The position numbers and the translations under genes were made by a program. A DNA stretch of 64,000 bases from Mycolicibacterium duvalii. GTDB taxonomy: Bacteria > Actinomycetota > Actinomycetes > Mycobacteriales > Mycobacteriaceae. The notes under the pieces are model-generated. The model searched no databases. It was not told the DNA's origin and saw only the letters and a list, made by a program, of their open reading frames with translations. Position 1 is the stretch's first letter; each line of letters starts with the position of its first letter. Shown here piece after piece: positions 28,649-36,818 of this stretch. The stretch is from NCBI RefSeq assembly GCF_010726645.1, contig NZ_AP022563.1:2728001-2792000 (forward strand), given 5' to 3'.

Positions 28649-29637
28649 CTGAGCGCTCGCGCGAAGAGCAGAGGGCAACAGTGACTGAGCTGGCGAACGC
28701 ACTCGAAGGCATACTGCATCCCGTCCTGGGTGAGGTGACCATCGACGACCTGCAACGGCTGACCGGCGGCGCCAGCCGCACCACGTGGGCGTTCGTGGCG
28801 AACGGCCGGGCGCTGATCCTGCGAACCGGTGAGCGCGACGAGTTGCACGCCAGCATGGAGCTCGAAGCCCGGGTGCAGCAGCGCGCCGCCGCGGCGGGCG
28901 CTCCGGTTCCGAACATCCTGGCTGCGGACAATTCTGCTGCAGCGCTGGGCAATCCGTATCTGATCTGCGATGCGGTGCCCGGCGAGACGATCGTGCGGCG
29001 TATCTTTCGGACCCTTGACGACGCCGGTCGCGCCCGGCTGTTGGCGCAGTGCGCGCAGGCACTGGCGGCGATTCACCGCGCCGACGCCGACGGTGCCGGC
29101 CTGACCGCCCCCGACGAACTCGCCGGCTGGCGCCACCGGCTCGACGAGATGGGCGACACCACAGCCACATTCGAGTGGACCTTCCGCCGACTCGAACAGC
29201 TGCGCCCCGATCCGTCGCCGATGCGGTTGGTGCACGGCGACTTCCGGATGGGCAACCTGATCGTCGACGAGTCCGGGCTGGCCGCCGTGCTGGACTGGGA
29301 GTTGACCCACCTCGGCGAGATCTACGAAGACCTCGCCTGGTTCTGCATCCGCGCGTGGCGGTTCGGGGCCCCCGAGACCATGGGCGCCGGCGGGTTGGGC
29401 AGCGTCGAGTCGTTCCTGCGGGCCTACGAGGACGCAGCGGGCGCCCAGGTCGACCGCGACGCGTTCCGCTGGTGGCTGACCGTGGCCACGCTGCGGTGGG
29501 GGGTGATCTGCCGGCACCAGGCCGAGCGTCACCTGTCCGGCGAGAATCGGTCGGTCGAGTTGGCGGCGATCGGCCGGCGCGTCAGCGAAACCGAATGGGA
29601 CCTGCTGGATCTGCTCGAAGGAGCCGGGCCGCGATGA
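28645..29637 (+). CDS. Aminoglycoside-phosphotransferase-fold kinase, LvaA/ACAD10-11 type
   Basis: Kinase-fold protein of about 330 residues with the catalytic loop LVHGDFRMGNLIVD and the metal-binding DWE in AVLDWELTHLG. Proteins of this type, known from LvaA in Pseudomonas and the N-terminal half of ACAD10/11, phosphorylate 4-hydroxyacyl-CoA, not antibiotics. GTG 28645 overlaps the dehydrogenase stop as GTGA, matching other junctions here; GTG 28681 with AGAGGG upstream is the alternative and would remove 12 residues. Confidence 0.88.
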   Translation: MTERSREEQRATVTELANALEGILHPVLGEVTIDDLQRLTGGASRTTWAFVANGRALILRTGERDELHASMELEARVQQRAAAAGAPVPNILAADNSAAALGNPYLICDAVPGETIVRRIFRTLDDAGRARLLAQCAQALAAIHRADADGAGLTAPDELAGWRHRLDEMGDTTATFEWTFRRLEQLRPDPSPMRLVHGDFRMGNLIVDESGLAAVLDWELTHLGEIYEDLAWFCIRAWRFGAPETMGAGGLGSVESFLRAYEDAAGAQVDRDAFRWWLTVATLRWGVICRHQAERHLSGENRSVELAAIGRRVSETEWDLLDLLEGAGPR

Positions 29638-29966
29638 CGAACCGCCCCACCGCGGCCGAGCTCGTCGCCGCGGTCGCCGACTTCCTCGACGGCGACGTCC
29701 GCGCTGCCACCACAGGCCAGGTCGGATTTCATGCCCGAGTGGCCGCCAACGTGCTGCGCATCGTGGAGCGCGAACTGCGCGACACCACTGCGGCATCGGC
29801 CGAGGCGGCGCTGCAGGATCTCGGCTACACCGACGAGGACTCGTTGGCCGCGGCGATCCGGGCCGGACAGCTCGACGAGCGCGGCGAGGATGTCATCGCC
29901 TGCCTGCGGGTCCTGGTACGTCACCGGCTGTCGCACGACCACCCCGGCTACGACGACAGTCGGTGA
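29634..29966 (+). CDS. Small DUF6285-like partner of the kinase (LvaB-like)
   Basis: A 110-residue helical protein beginning RPTAAELVAAVADFLDGDV and containing GQVGFHARVAANVLRIVEREL, the pattern I associate with DUF6285. Such small proteins sit beside the kinase in levulinate-type operons (LvaB), where the partner is required for kinase activity. ATG 29634 overlaps the kinase stop (ATGA). Last gene of the operon; its stop lies 3 bp from the convergent methyltransferase. The family name is from memory. Confidence 0.8.
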   Translation: MTNRPTAAELVAAVADFLDGDVRAATTGQVGFHARVAANVLRIVERELRDTTAASAEAALQDLGYTDEDSLAAAIRAGQLDERGEDVIACLRVLVRHRLSHDHPGYDDSR

Positions 29967-29969
29967 CCG

Positions 29970-30599
29970 TCAGCTCCGGCGCACCCGGGCCAGCCAGGCC
30001 GGTTCGTCGACGCGCGTACCGACCGCCAGGCCCAGATCGGCGGCATGGATCTCGGTGACCACGCCCCGGTAGGTCGTCGTCGTCAGGGACTCGAGATCCC
30101 AGCCCTGCCCGAAGGCAGCACGCAGGGTTCGCTCGCCGACCTGTGGGCCGAAGCCCCGACCGGCGTCCGACAACGCCAGCACGTGCACGACGGAGCCGGG
30201 GGTGGTCGCGCGGTGCAGGCCGGTCACGTAACGCGCCCGGTCGTCATCGGCGAAGATGTGGAACAGCGCGCTGTCGACGACGGTGTCGTAGGTGGGGTGC
30301 GCACCGAGGTTCAGCGCGTCGCCGACCTCGAACCGCGCGTCGACTCCCTGCTGCGCCGCGTTGCGCCGCGCCTGGGCCACGGCTTCCGGTGCACCGTCGA
30401 CACCGACGACGTCGTAGCCGCGACGGGCGAGCAGGATGGTGTGCTCGCCGGTGCCGCAGCCCACATCGAGGACGCGTCCGCTGATCAGGCCGGCGCGTTC
30501 CAGCTCGACGATGGCGGGCTGCGGCTCGCCGATCACCCAGGGCGGGGTCCGGTTCTTGTAGAAGTCGTCGAAATTGGACAGGGTGGGCGTTTGATCCAT
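29970..30599 (-). CDS. Class I SAM-dependent methyltransferase
   Basis: About 209 residues with the SAM-binding motif I VLDVGCGTGEHTILLARRG, the acidic ribose contact VVGVDGAPEA and FEVGDALNL. The N-terminal NFDDFYKNRTPPWVIGEPQ is typical of a mycobacterial subgroup whose substrates are unknown. The start could be ATG 30599 (MDQTPT) or ATG 30614; I chose the inner one because only 26 bp would otherwise separate it from the divergent gene. No clear ribosome site for either. Confidence 0.85.
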   Translation of the reverse strand: MDQTPTLSNFDDFYKNRTPPWVIGEPQPAIVELERAGLISGRVLDVGCGTGEHTILLARRGYDVVGVDGAPEAVAQARRNAAQQGVDARFEVGDALNLGAHPTYDTVVDSALFHIFADDDRARYVTGLHRATTPGSVVHVLALSDAGRGFGPQVGERTLRAAFGQGWDLESLTTTTYRGVVTEIHAADLGLAVGTRVDEPAWLARVRRS

Positions 30600-30640
30600 G
30601 TCCGCAGCATGCAACCTGAACAGAAGTTGAGGTCAACCCG

Positions 30641-31039
30641 ATGTGTGTGATCGATCCGGACCGCGTCGCCGCCATCGGTGACGCGCTTTTCGCGGCCATC
30701 GAGGGTGGCGACATCGCGACGGTGGCGCGGCTGTTCGCCCCGGACATCGCGGTGCGCAAGACCGGCGATCGCCGCGACAACGACCACGCCCGCTCGGTCA
30801 GGATCCTCGACTGGTTCATCACCTCGACCGTGGATCGCCGCTACCAGGTGCTGGACCGCCAGTTGTTCCCCGGAGGCTTCGTACAGCAACACCTCCTGCA
30901 CGCGACCGCGCCGACCGGCGAAGCGCTCGCGATCCGCGTCTGCATCGTGATCAAGATCGGTGCCGACGGGCGGATCACCCGGGTCGACGAGTACTTCGAC
31001 CCGGCAGAGATTGCGCCGTTGCTCGACCAACCGGCCTGA
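30641..31039 (+). CDS. SnoaL-like (NTF2-fold) protein
   Basis: A 132-residue single-domain protein with the NTF2/SnoaL layout: N-terminal helices (AIGDALFAAIEGGDIATVARLF), then a curved beta sheet ending IGADGRITRVDEYFDPAEIAPLL. The family includes ketosteroid-isomerase-like enzymes and polyketide cyclases as well as non-enzymatic binding proteins. It is divergent from the methyltransferase and 48 bp upstream of the receiver-domain gene. A GAGG site precedes the ATG. Function not assignable. Confidence 0.8.
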   Translation: MCVIDPDRVAAIGDALFAAIEGGDIATVARLFAPDIAVRKTGDRRDNDHARSVRILDWFITSTVDRRYQVLDRQLFPGGFVQQHLLHATAPTGEALAIRVCIVIKIGADGRITRVDEYFDPAEIAPLLDQPA

Positions 31040-31087
31040 CGTCGTATTTCCGGGACGGGACCCGACAGCACGGATAGCATCGCGGTC

Positions 31088-31498
31088 ATGGCTGAGTCCG
31101 CCTCGATGCCCCCGTCGACGTTGCGGATCCTGGTGTACAGCGACAATCCGAGGACCCGCGAACAGGTGCGACTCGCTCTGGGCAAACGAATTCATCCCGA
31201 GCTGCCCGAGCTGAGCTACCACGACGTCGCGACCGGCCCGATGGTGATACAGCAGATGGACGCGGGCGGCTTCGATCTGGTGATCCTCGACGGAGAGGCC
31301 AGCCCGGTCGGCGGCATGGGCATCGCCAAACAGCTCAAGGACGAGATCACCGACTGTCCGCCGGTGCTGGTGCTGACCGGACGACCCGACGACGCCTGGC
31401 TGGCCCGGTGGTCGCGCGCGGAGGCCGCAGTGCCGCACCCGATCGACCCGATCCGCCTCGGTGAGGCTGTGGTGTCCGTGCTGCGCGCCGCGGCCTAG
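31088..31498 (+). CDS. Atypical orphan response-regulator receiver protein (Rv3143-like)
   Basis: A 136-residue stand-alone receiver domain with no output domain. The phospho-acceptor is D68 (VILDGE) and the conserved threonine is T97 (VLVLTGRP). The acidic pocket has only one aspartate (YSDN, D19), and the near-universal lysine is replaced: the KP motif reads HP (H117-P118). Location just upstream of nuoA corresponds to M. tuberculosis Rv3143. Proximity suggests a link with the NADH dehydrogenase, but how it signals is unclear. Confidence 0.88.
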   Translation: MAESASMPPSTLRILVYSDNPRTREQVRLALGKRIHPELPELSYHDVATGPMVIQQMDAGGFDLVILDGEASPVGGMGIAKQLKDEITDCPPVLVLTGRPDDAWLARWSRAEAAVPHPIDPIRLGEAVVSVLRAAA

Positions 31499-31615
31499 CG
31501 TGGCGATTTCGGCCAAAACACCTGTGGCCGTTCCCTGTTCGCGGCAAGGAGGGATCGCCGCGCGACGCCAGTAGCGATACTAACCAAAATGTGTGGCTTG
31601 TGTCGCAAACGGGTC

Positions 31616-31636
31616 TAGGCTGTGTGGCAGCTCACA
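31616..31636 (+). promoter_or_regulatory. nuo promoter -10 with CRP-like site
   Basis: TAGGCT (31616-31621) resembles a mycobacterial -10. The overlapping TGTGT-GGCAGC-TCACA (31621-31636) matches the cAMP receptor protein pattern TGTGA-N6-TCACA at nine of ten half-site bases. The octamer TGTGTGGC also occurs at 31590-31597, exactly 31 bp earlier. The nuoA ATG is 31 bp downstream. If this is the -10, the site would cover the start point and act as a repressor site. Confidence 0.5.
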
Positions 31637-31666
31637 TCGACTGACCCCGAGGAGCGCCAGCGCCGT

Positions 31667-32041
31667 ATGAATCTGTACACGCCGATACTGGTGCTTGGCG
31701 CGATTGCTGCCGTGTTCGCCGTGGGGTCGGTCGGCATCGCCCTGCTGATCGGGCCCCGACGCTACAACCACGCCAAGCTCGAGGCCTACGAGTGCGGCAT
31801 CGAGCCGATGGATGCCTCGGATCCGGCGGCGGCCGCGACCGGGCAGCGCTTTCCGATCAAGTACTACCTGACGGCGATGCTGTTCATCATCTTCGACATC
31901 GAGATCGTCTTCCTCTACCCGTGGGCCGTCGCGTTCGACGAGCTCGGGGCGTTCGGCGTGATCGCGGTGGCGCTGTTCCTGTTCAACGTCTCGGTGGCGT
32001 ACGCGTACGAATGGCGACGGGGAGGCATGGCGTGGGATTAG
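31667..32041 (+). CDS. nuoA: NADH dehydrogenase I subunit A
   Basis: Small membrane subunit of complex I at the junction of the peripheral and membrane arms. The 124 residues hold three membrane helices, the loop YECGIEPMD with its conserved cysteine, and [21 protein letters not shown] (split across TM2). I use ATG 31667, matching the family; a GTG at 31622 would add 15 residues that look like leader sequence. First gene of the 14-gene operon; its end overlaps nuoB by 10 bp. Confidence 0.96.
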   Translation: MNLYTPILVLGAIAAVFAVGSVGIALLIGPRRYNHAKLEAYECGIEPMDASDPAAAATGQRFPIKYYLTAMLFIIFDIEIVFLYPWAVAFDELGAFGVIAVALFLFNVSVAYAYEWRRGGMAWD

Positions 32042-32586
32042 AGGAGCGGTTGCCCGGCGGCATCCTGCTGTCGACGGTGGAGAAGGTCGCAGGCTACGTC
32101 CGGAAAGGGTCACTGTGGCCGGCGACGTTCGGCCTGGCCTGCTGCGCGATCGAGATGATGGCCACCGCCGGGCCACGTTTCGACATCTCCCGGTTCGGGA
32201 TGGAGCGGTTCTCGGCGACTCCCCGACAAGCCGACCTGATGATCGTCGCCGGGCGGGTCAGCCAGAAGATGGCGCCGGTGTTGCGGCAGATCTACGACCA
32301 GATGGCCGAACCGAAGTGGGTTCTCGCGATGGGGGTGTGCGCGTCGTCGGGCGGCATGTTCAACAACTACGCGGTCGTGCAGGGCGTGGACCACGTGGTG
32401 CCCGTCGACATCTACCTGCCGGGCTGTCCGCCCCGCCCGGAGATGCTGTTGCACGCGATCCTGAAGCTGCACGACAAGATTGCGCAGATGCCGCTCGGAG
32501 TCAACCGCGAGGAAGCCATCCGCGCGGCTGAGCAGGCCGCGCTGGCCTTGCCGCCGACGATCGAACTCCGGGGGCTGCTGAGGTGA
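32032..32586 (+). CDS. nuoB: NADH dehydrogenase I subunit B
   Basis: Carries iron-sulfur cluster N2, the last electron carrier before quinone. The 184 residues contain the tandem cysteines in [10 protein letters not shown], a cysteine in [14 protein letters not shown] and one in LPGCPPRPE, the four N2 ligands. GTG 32032 is preceded by a GGGAGG site inside nuoA and gives the start [10 protein letters not shown] expected for mycobacteria. Peripheral arm, cytosolic face. Confidence 0.97.
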   Translation: MGLEERLPGGILLSTVEKVAGYVRKGSLWPATFGLACCAIEMMATAGPRFDISRFGMERFSATPRQADLMIVAGRVSQKMAPVLRQIYDQMAEPKWVLAMGVCASSGGMFNNYAVVQGVDHVVPVDIYLPGCPPRPEMLLHAILKLHDKIAQMPLGVNREEAIRAAEQAALALPPTIELRGLLR

Positions 32587-33266
32587 GCTCCGGCGACAGC
32601 GAGGGCGGGGGCCGCCCGGAGGTCATCGGTGTGCGCCGCGGCATGTTCGGCGCCCAGGACAGCGGGGACACCTCGGGCTACGGGCGGTTGGTGCGGCCGG
32701 TGGTGCTGCCGGGCGGTTCGCCGCGCCCGTACGGCGGCTATTTCGACGAGGTCGTCGACACGTTGGCCGCCGCCCTCGGCGATCGCTTCGGCGAGGCGAT
32801 CGAGGCGGTCGTCGTCTACCGCGACGAGCTGACGCTCGAAACCCGCCGCGAACACCTGCGAGTGGTCGCGCAGACCCTGCGCGACCATGCGGACCTGCGA
32901 TTCGAACTATGTCTGGGCGTCAGCGGCGTGCACTATCCCGACGACAGCGGGCGGGAACTGCACGCGGTGTATCCGCTGATGTCGATCACCCACAATCGTC
33001 GCCTCCGTATCGAGGCCACCGCGCCCGACGCCGACCCGCACATTCCGTCGCTGTTCGGCGTCTATCCGACGACGGACTGGCACGAGCGGGAGACCTACGA
33101 CTTCTTCGGCATCGTCTTCGACGGCCACCCGGCCCTGACGCGCATCGAGATGCCTGACGACTGGATCGGCCATCCCCAGCGCAAGGACTACCCGCTGGGC
33201 GGGATCCCGGTGGAGTATCACGGCGCCGAGGTGCCGCCGCCCGACCAGCGGAGGTCCTACCACTGA
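32583..33266 (+). CDS. nuoC: NADH dehydrogenase I subunit C
   Basis: The 30-kDa peripheral-arm subunit that packs against NuoD. The signature is [20 protein letters not shown] followed by [20 protein letters not shown] and the C-terminal [11 protein letters not shown]. It is separate from nuoD here, unlike the fused NuoCD of E. coli. The N-terminal 40 residues are extra and glycine-rich. GTG start overlaps the nuoB stop (GTGA). Confidence 0.96.
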   Translation: MSSGDSEGGGRPEVIGVRRGMFGAQDSGDTSGYGRLVRPVVLPGGSPRPYGGYFDEVVDTLAAALGDRFGEAIEAVVVYRDELTLETRREHLRVVAQTLRDHADLRFELCLGVSGVHYPDDSGRELHAVYPLMSITHNRRLRIEATAPDADPHIPSLFGVYPTTDWHERETYDFFGIVFDGHPALTRIEMPDDWIGHPQRKDYPLGGIPVEYHGAEVPPPDQRRSYH

Positions 33267-34603
33267 TGACGACATCGCAGAGCGTTCCCGGTCCCACCGA
33301 TCGTGTGGTCGTCGTCGGCGGCCAGGACTGGGACCAGGTCGTCACCGCGGCCCGGCAGAACGCCGCCGAGCACGCCGGGGAACGCATCGTGGTGAACATG
33401 GGCCCGCAACATCCGTCCACCCACGGTGTGCTGCGGCTGATCCTGGAGATCGAAGGCGAGACCATCGTCGAGGCCCGTTGCGGAATCGGCTACCTGCACA
33501 CCGGGATCGAGAAGAACCTCGAGTACCGCACCTGGACCCAAGGTGTCACCTTCGTCACGCGAATGGATTACCTGTCACCGTTTTTCAACGAGACGGTGTA
33601 CTGCCTCGGCGTCGAGAAGCTGCTCGATGTGACCGACGCGATCCCGGAACGCGCGTCGGTGATCCGGGTGCTGTTGATGGAGCTCAACCGGATCTCCAGC
33701 CACCTGGTCGCGCTGGCCACCGGCGGGATGGAACTCGGCGCGATGACGGCGATGTTCCTCGGCTTCCGCGAGCGCGAGCTCATCCTGTCGGTGTTCGAGA
33801 CCATCACCGGGCTGCGGATGAACCATGCCTACATCCGGCCGGGAGGGGTCGCGGCAGATCTCCCCGACGAGGCTCTTCCGGAGCTGCACGAGCTGCTCGA
33901 CCTGCTGCCGACGCGCCTGAGCGACATGGAGGATCTGCTCAACGAGAACTACATCTGGAAGGCCCGCACCCAGGATGTCGGATATCTGGACCTGACCGGG
34001 TGCATGGCGCTCGGTGTGACGGGGCCGGTACTGCGTTCCACCGGGCTCCCCCACGACCTGCGCAAGGCGCAGCCGTACTGCGGCTACGAAACCTACGACT
34101 TCGACGTCGTCACCGACGACCGCTGTGATTCCTACGGCCGCTACCTGATTCGCGTCAAAGAGATGCGGGAGTCGATCAAGATCGTCGAGCAGTGTGTGCA
34201 ACGGCTCGAAAGATCGGCCGGTGAGCCCGTGATGATCACCGACAAGAAGCTCGCGTGGCCGGCCGACCTGGAAGTGGGTCCCGACGGGCTGGGCAACTCC
34301 CCGAAGCACATCGCCAAGATCATGGGCCACTCGATGGAGGGACTGATCCACCACTTCAAGCTGGTAACCGAGGGGATCCGGGTGCCCGCCGGTCAGGTCT
34401 ACGTCGCCGTCGAGTCACCACGCGGGGAACTGGGTGTGCACATGGTGTCCGACGGCGGCACCCGGCCCTACCGGGTGCACTACCGCGACCCGTCGTTCAC
34501 CAATCTGCAGGCGGTGGCCGCGATGTGCGAAGGCGCCATGGTGGCCGATGCGATCGCCGCGGTCGCGTCGATCGACCCGGTCATGGGCGGGGTGGACAGG
34601 TGA
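33266..34603 (+). CDS. nuoD: NADH dehydrogenase I subunit D
   Basis: The 49-kDa subunit that forms the quinone pocket with NuoB. The 445-residue protein has [18 protein letters not shown], which carries the quinone-contacting histidine, [16 protein letters not shown] and the C-terminal DPVMGGVDR. The roughly 40 residues before NMGPQHP are longer than in many species. Its start codon shares one base with the nuoC stop (TGATG). Confidence 0.97.
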   Translation: MTTSQSVPGPTDRVVVVGGQDWDQVVTAARQNAAEHAGERIVVNMGPQHPSTHGVLRLILEIEGETIVEARCGIGYLHTGIEKNLEYRTWTQGVTFVTRMDYLSPFFNETVYCLGVEKLLDVTDAIPERASVIRVLLMELNRISSHLVALATGGMELGAMTAMFLGFRERELILSVFETITGLRMNHAYIRPGGVAADLPDEALPELHELLDLLPTRLSDMEDLLNENYIWKARTQDVGYLDLTGCMALGVTGPVLRSTGLPHDLRKAQPYCGYETYDFDVVTDDRCDSYGRYLIRVKEMRESIKIVEQCVQRLERSAGEPVMITDKKLAWPADLEVGPDGLGNSPKHIAKIMGHSMEGLIHHFKLVTEGIRVPAGQVYVAVESPRGELGVHMVSDGGTRPYRVHYRDPSFTNLQAVAAMCEGAMVADAIAAVASIDPVMGGVDR

Positions 34604-35469
34604 CGGGCATCTTCCTCGAGCTCGGGCAACGACCCGACGAACCCGGTCCCCCGATCCACGGCCCGTCGCAGTACCCGGCCGATGTCACTGCGCGCCTGGA
34701 CGCCGACGCGGCGGTGATCGTCGCGCGCTACCCGCAAGCCCGGTCGGCACTGCTGCCGCTGCTCCATCTGGTGCAAGCCGAGGACGGCTGTCTGACACCG
34801 GCCGGAATCGGTTTCTGCGCACGACAGTTGGGGCTCACCGATGCCGAAGTGACCGCGGTGGCCACCTTCTATTCGATGTACCGGCGGACGCCGACAGGCG
34901 ACTATCTCGTGGGCGTGTGCACCAACACGCTGTGCGCGGTGATGGGCGGTGACGCGATCCTCGACGCCCTCGAACAACACCTCGACATCCCGGCCGGGCA
35001 GACCACCGCCGACGGCACCGTCACCCTCGAGCATGTGGAGTGCAACGCCGCCTGCGACTACGCCCCCGTGGTGATGGTCAACTGGGAGTTCTTCGACAAC
35101 CAGACCCCGTCGTCGGCACGTGATCTCGTCGACGCGCTGCGGTCCGGCCGGCCGCCGACGCCGTCACGCAGTACGGCGCTGTGCCGGTTCCGGGAAACCG
35201 CGAGACTCCTTGCCGGGCTCGGTGATTCCGACGGCGGTGACGCGCCGGTCGGCACCGCCACACTGGCCGGGCTGCGGTATGCCCGCGAGCACGCGATGTC
35301 CGCACCGGAGCCCGGCGCGACCCCGACCGACAATGCAGTGGCCGAACCCGGCCACGAACGTGCCGAGGCCGCCGACGCGGTGCGGAACCAGCCGGCGCCG
35401 GCACCGTCGGCCGACGTGCCCGCGCAACCGGCCACACCCGAAACCGACCCGGAAGCAGCGGATTCATGA
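34600..35469 (+). CDS. nuoE: NADH dehydrogenase I subunit E
   Basis: The 24-kDa subunit with the N1a [2Fe-2S] cluster; ligands are visible in CTNTLC and CNAAC. The conserved domain ends near residue 180. A C-terminal extension of about 110 residues follows, ending in an Ala/Pro/Glu-rich tail, so the 289-residue protein is far longer than the E. coli version (166). An extended tail also exists in M. tuberculosis. GTG 34600 overlaps the nuoD stop (GTGA). Confidence 0.96.
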   Translation: MTGIFLELGQRPDEPGPPIHGPSQYPADVTARLDADAAVIVARYPQARSALLPLLHLVQAEDGCLTPAGIGFCARQLGLTDAEVTAVATFYSMYRRTPTGDYLVGVCTNTLCAVMGGDAILDALEQHLDIPAGQTTADGTVTLEHVECNAACDYAPVVMVNWEFFDNQTPSSARDLVDALRSGRPPTPSRSTALCRFRETARLLAGLGDSDGGDAPVGTATLAGLRYAREHAMSAPEPGATPTDNAVAEPGHERAEAADAVRNQPAPAPSADVPAQPATPETDPEAADS

Positions 35470-36818
35470 CGACGGCCCTGACCCCCGTGCTCAGCCGGTT
35501 CTGGGACGAACCGCAGCCGTGGTCGATGGACACCTACCGCCGCCACGGTGGCTATCAGGCGCTGGAGCGGGCCTTGGCGATGAGTCCCGACGACGTCATC
35601 GCGACGGTGAAGGACTCAGGCCTGCGCGGCCGCGGCGGCGCCGGCTTCCCGACCGGCACGAAGTGGTCGTTCATCCCGCAGCAGCGCAGCCCGCGGAGCG
35701 ACCAGACGGCACAGGGTGACACGGGCGCGGCGGCCAAGCCGCACTACCTCGTGATCAACGCCGACGAGTCAGAACCCGGAACGTGCAAGGACATTCCGCT
35801 GCTGCTGACCACACCGCACTTTCTGGTCGAAGGCGCGATCATCGCGGCGTACGCCATCCGGGCCCACCACGCGTTCATCTATCTGCGCGGCGAGGTGGTG
35901 CCGGTGTTGCGCCGGTTGCAGGCCGCGGTCGCCGAGGCCTACCGGGCGGGCCATCTCGGCCGTGACATCCACGGGTCCGGCTTCGACCTGGAGCTGATCG
36001 TGCACGCCGGCGCCGGCGCCTACATCTGCGGCGAGGAGACCGCGCTGCTCGATTCGCTGGAGGGCCGGCGCGGTCAGCCCCGGCTGCGCCCGCCGTTTCC
36101 GGCGATCGCCGGTCTGTATGCGTGCCCGACGGTGGTCAACAACGTCGAGTCGATAGCCAGCGTGCCGCCGATTCTGCTCAACGGCGTGGACTGGTTCCGC
36201 TCGATGGGTTCGGAGAAGTCGCCCGGCTTCACGCTGTATTCGCTGTCCGGGCACGTCACCACGCCCGGTCAGTACGAGGCGCCGCTGGGAATCACGTTGC
36301 GCGAGTTGCTCGATTACGCCGGCGGAGTGCGCGCGGGGCATTCGCTGAAGTTCTGGACCCCCGGCGGCTCGTCGACGCCGCTGCTGACCGACGAGCACCT
36401 CGACGTGCCACTGGACTACGAGGGGATGGCCGGAGTCGGTTCGATGCTGGGTACCAAGGCGCTACAGATCTTCGATGACACGACCTGTGTGGTGCGCGCC
36501 GTGCGCCGGTGGACGCAGTTCTACGCCCACGAATCGTGCGGGAAGTGCACGCCGTGCCGGGAGGGCACCTACTGGCTGGCCCAGATCTACGAGCGGCTCG
36601 AGAACGGGGCCGGCACCGAGGCCGATCTCGACAAGCTCCTCGACATCTCCGACAACATCTTCGGCAAGTCGTTCTGTGCGCTCGGCGACGGCGCAGCCAG
36701 CCCGATCATGAGCTCGCTGAAGTACTTTCGCCCCGAGTACGAAGCGCACCTGGCGGGCGGCTGCCCGTTCGACCCGTACGCCTCGATGCTGGCGGCCCCG
36801 GAAGGAGCGCGTCGATGA
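35466..36818 (+). CDS. nuoF: NADH dehydrogenase I subunit F
   Basis: NADH-oxidising subunit with FMN and cluster N3. Present are the nucleotide/FMN loop [15 protein letters not shown], the FMN-contact region [32 protein letters not shown] and the [4Fe-4S] ligands [12 protein letters not shown], with a later cysteine in FCALGDGA. Length 450 is normal. ATG overlaps the nuoE stop, and its own stop overlaps the nuoG start (ATGA). Confidence 0.97.
   Translation: MTTALTPVLSRFWDEPQPWSMDTYRRHGGYQALERALAMSPDDVIATVKDSGLRGRGGAGFPTGTKWSFIPQQRSPRSDQTAQGDTGAAAKPHYLVINADESEPGTCKDIPLLLTTPHFLVEGAIIAAYAIRAHHAFIYLRGEVVPVLRRLQAAVAEAYRAGHLGRDIHGSGFDLELIVHAGAGAYICGEETALLDSLEGRRGQPRLRPPFPAIAGLYACPTVVNNVESIASVPPILLNGVDWFRSMGSEKSPGFTLYSLSGHVTTPGQYEAPLGITLRELLDYAGGVRAGHSLKFWTPGGSSTPLLTDEHLDVPLDYEGMAGVGSMLGTKALQIFDDTTCVVRAVRRWTQFYAHESCGKCTPCREGTYWLAQIYERLENGAGTEADLDKLLDISDNIFGKSFCALGDGAASPIMSSLKYFRPEYEAHLAGGCPFDPYASMLAAPEGARR

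Noticed and set aside
31502..31559. GGCGAT...ATCGCC inverted repeat after the receiver-domain gene
   Set aside because: Only 6-bp arms separated by more than 45 bp; too weak to call a terminator or element.
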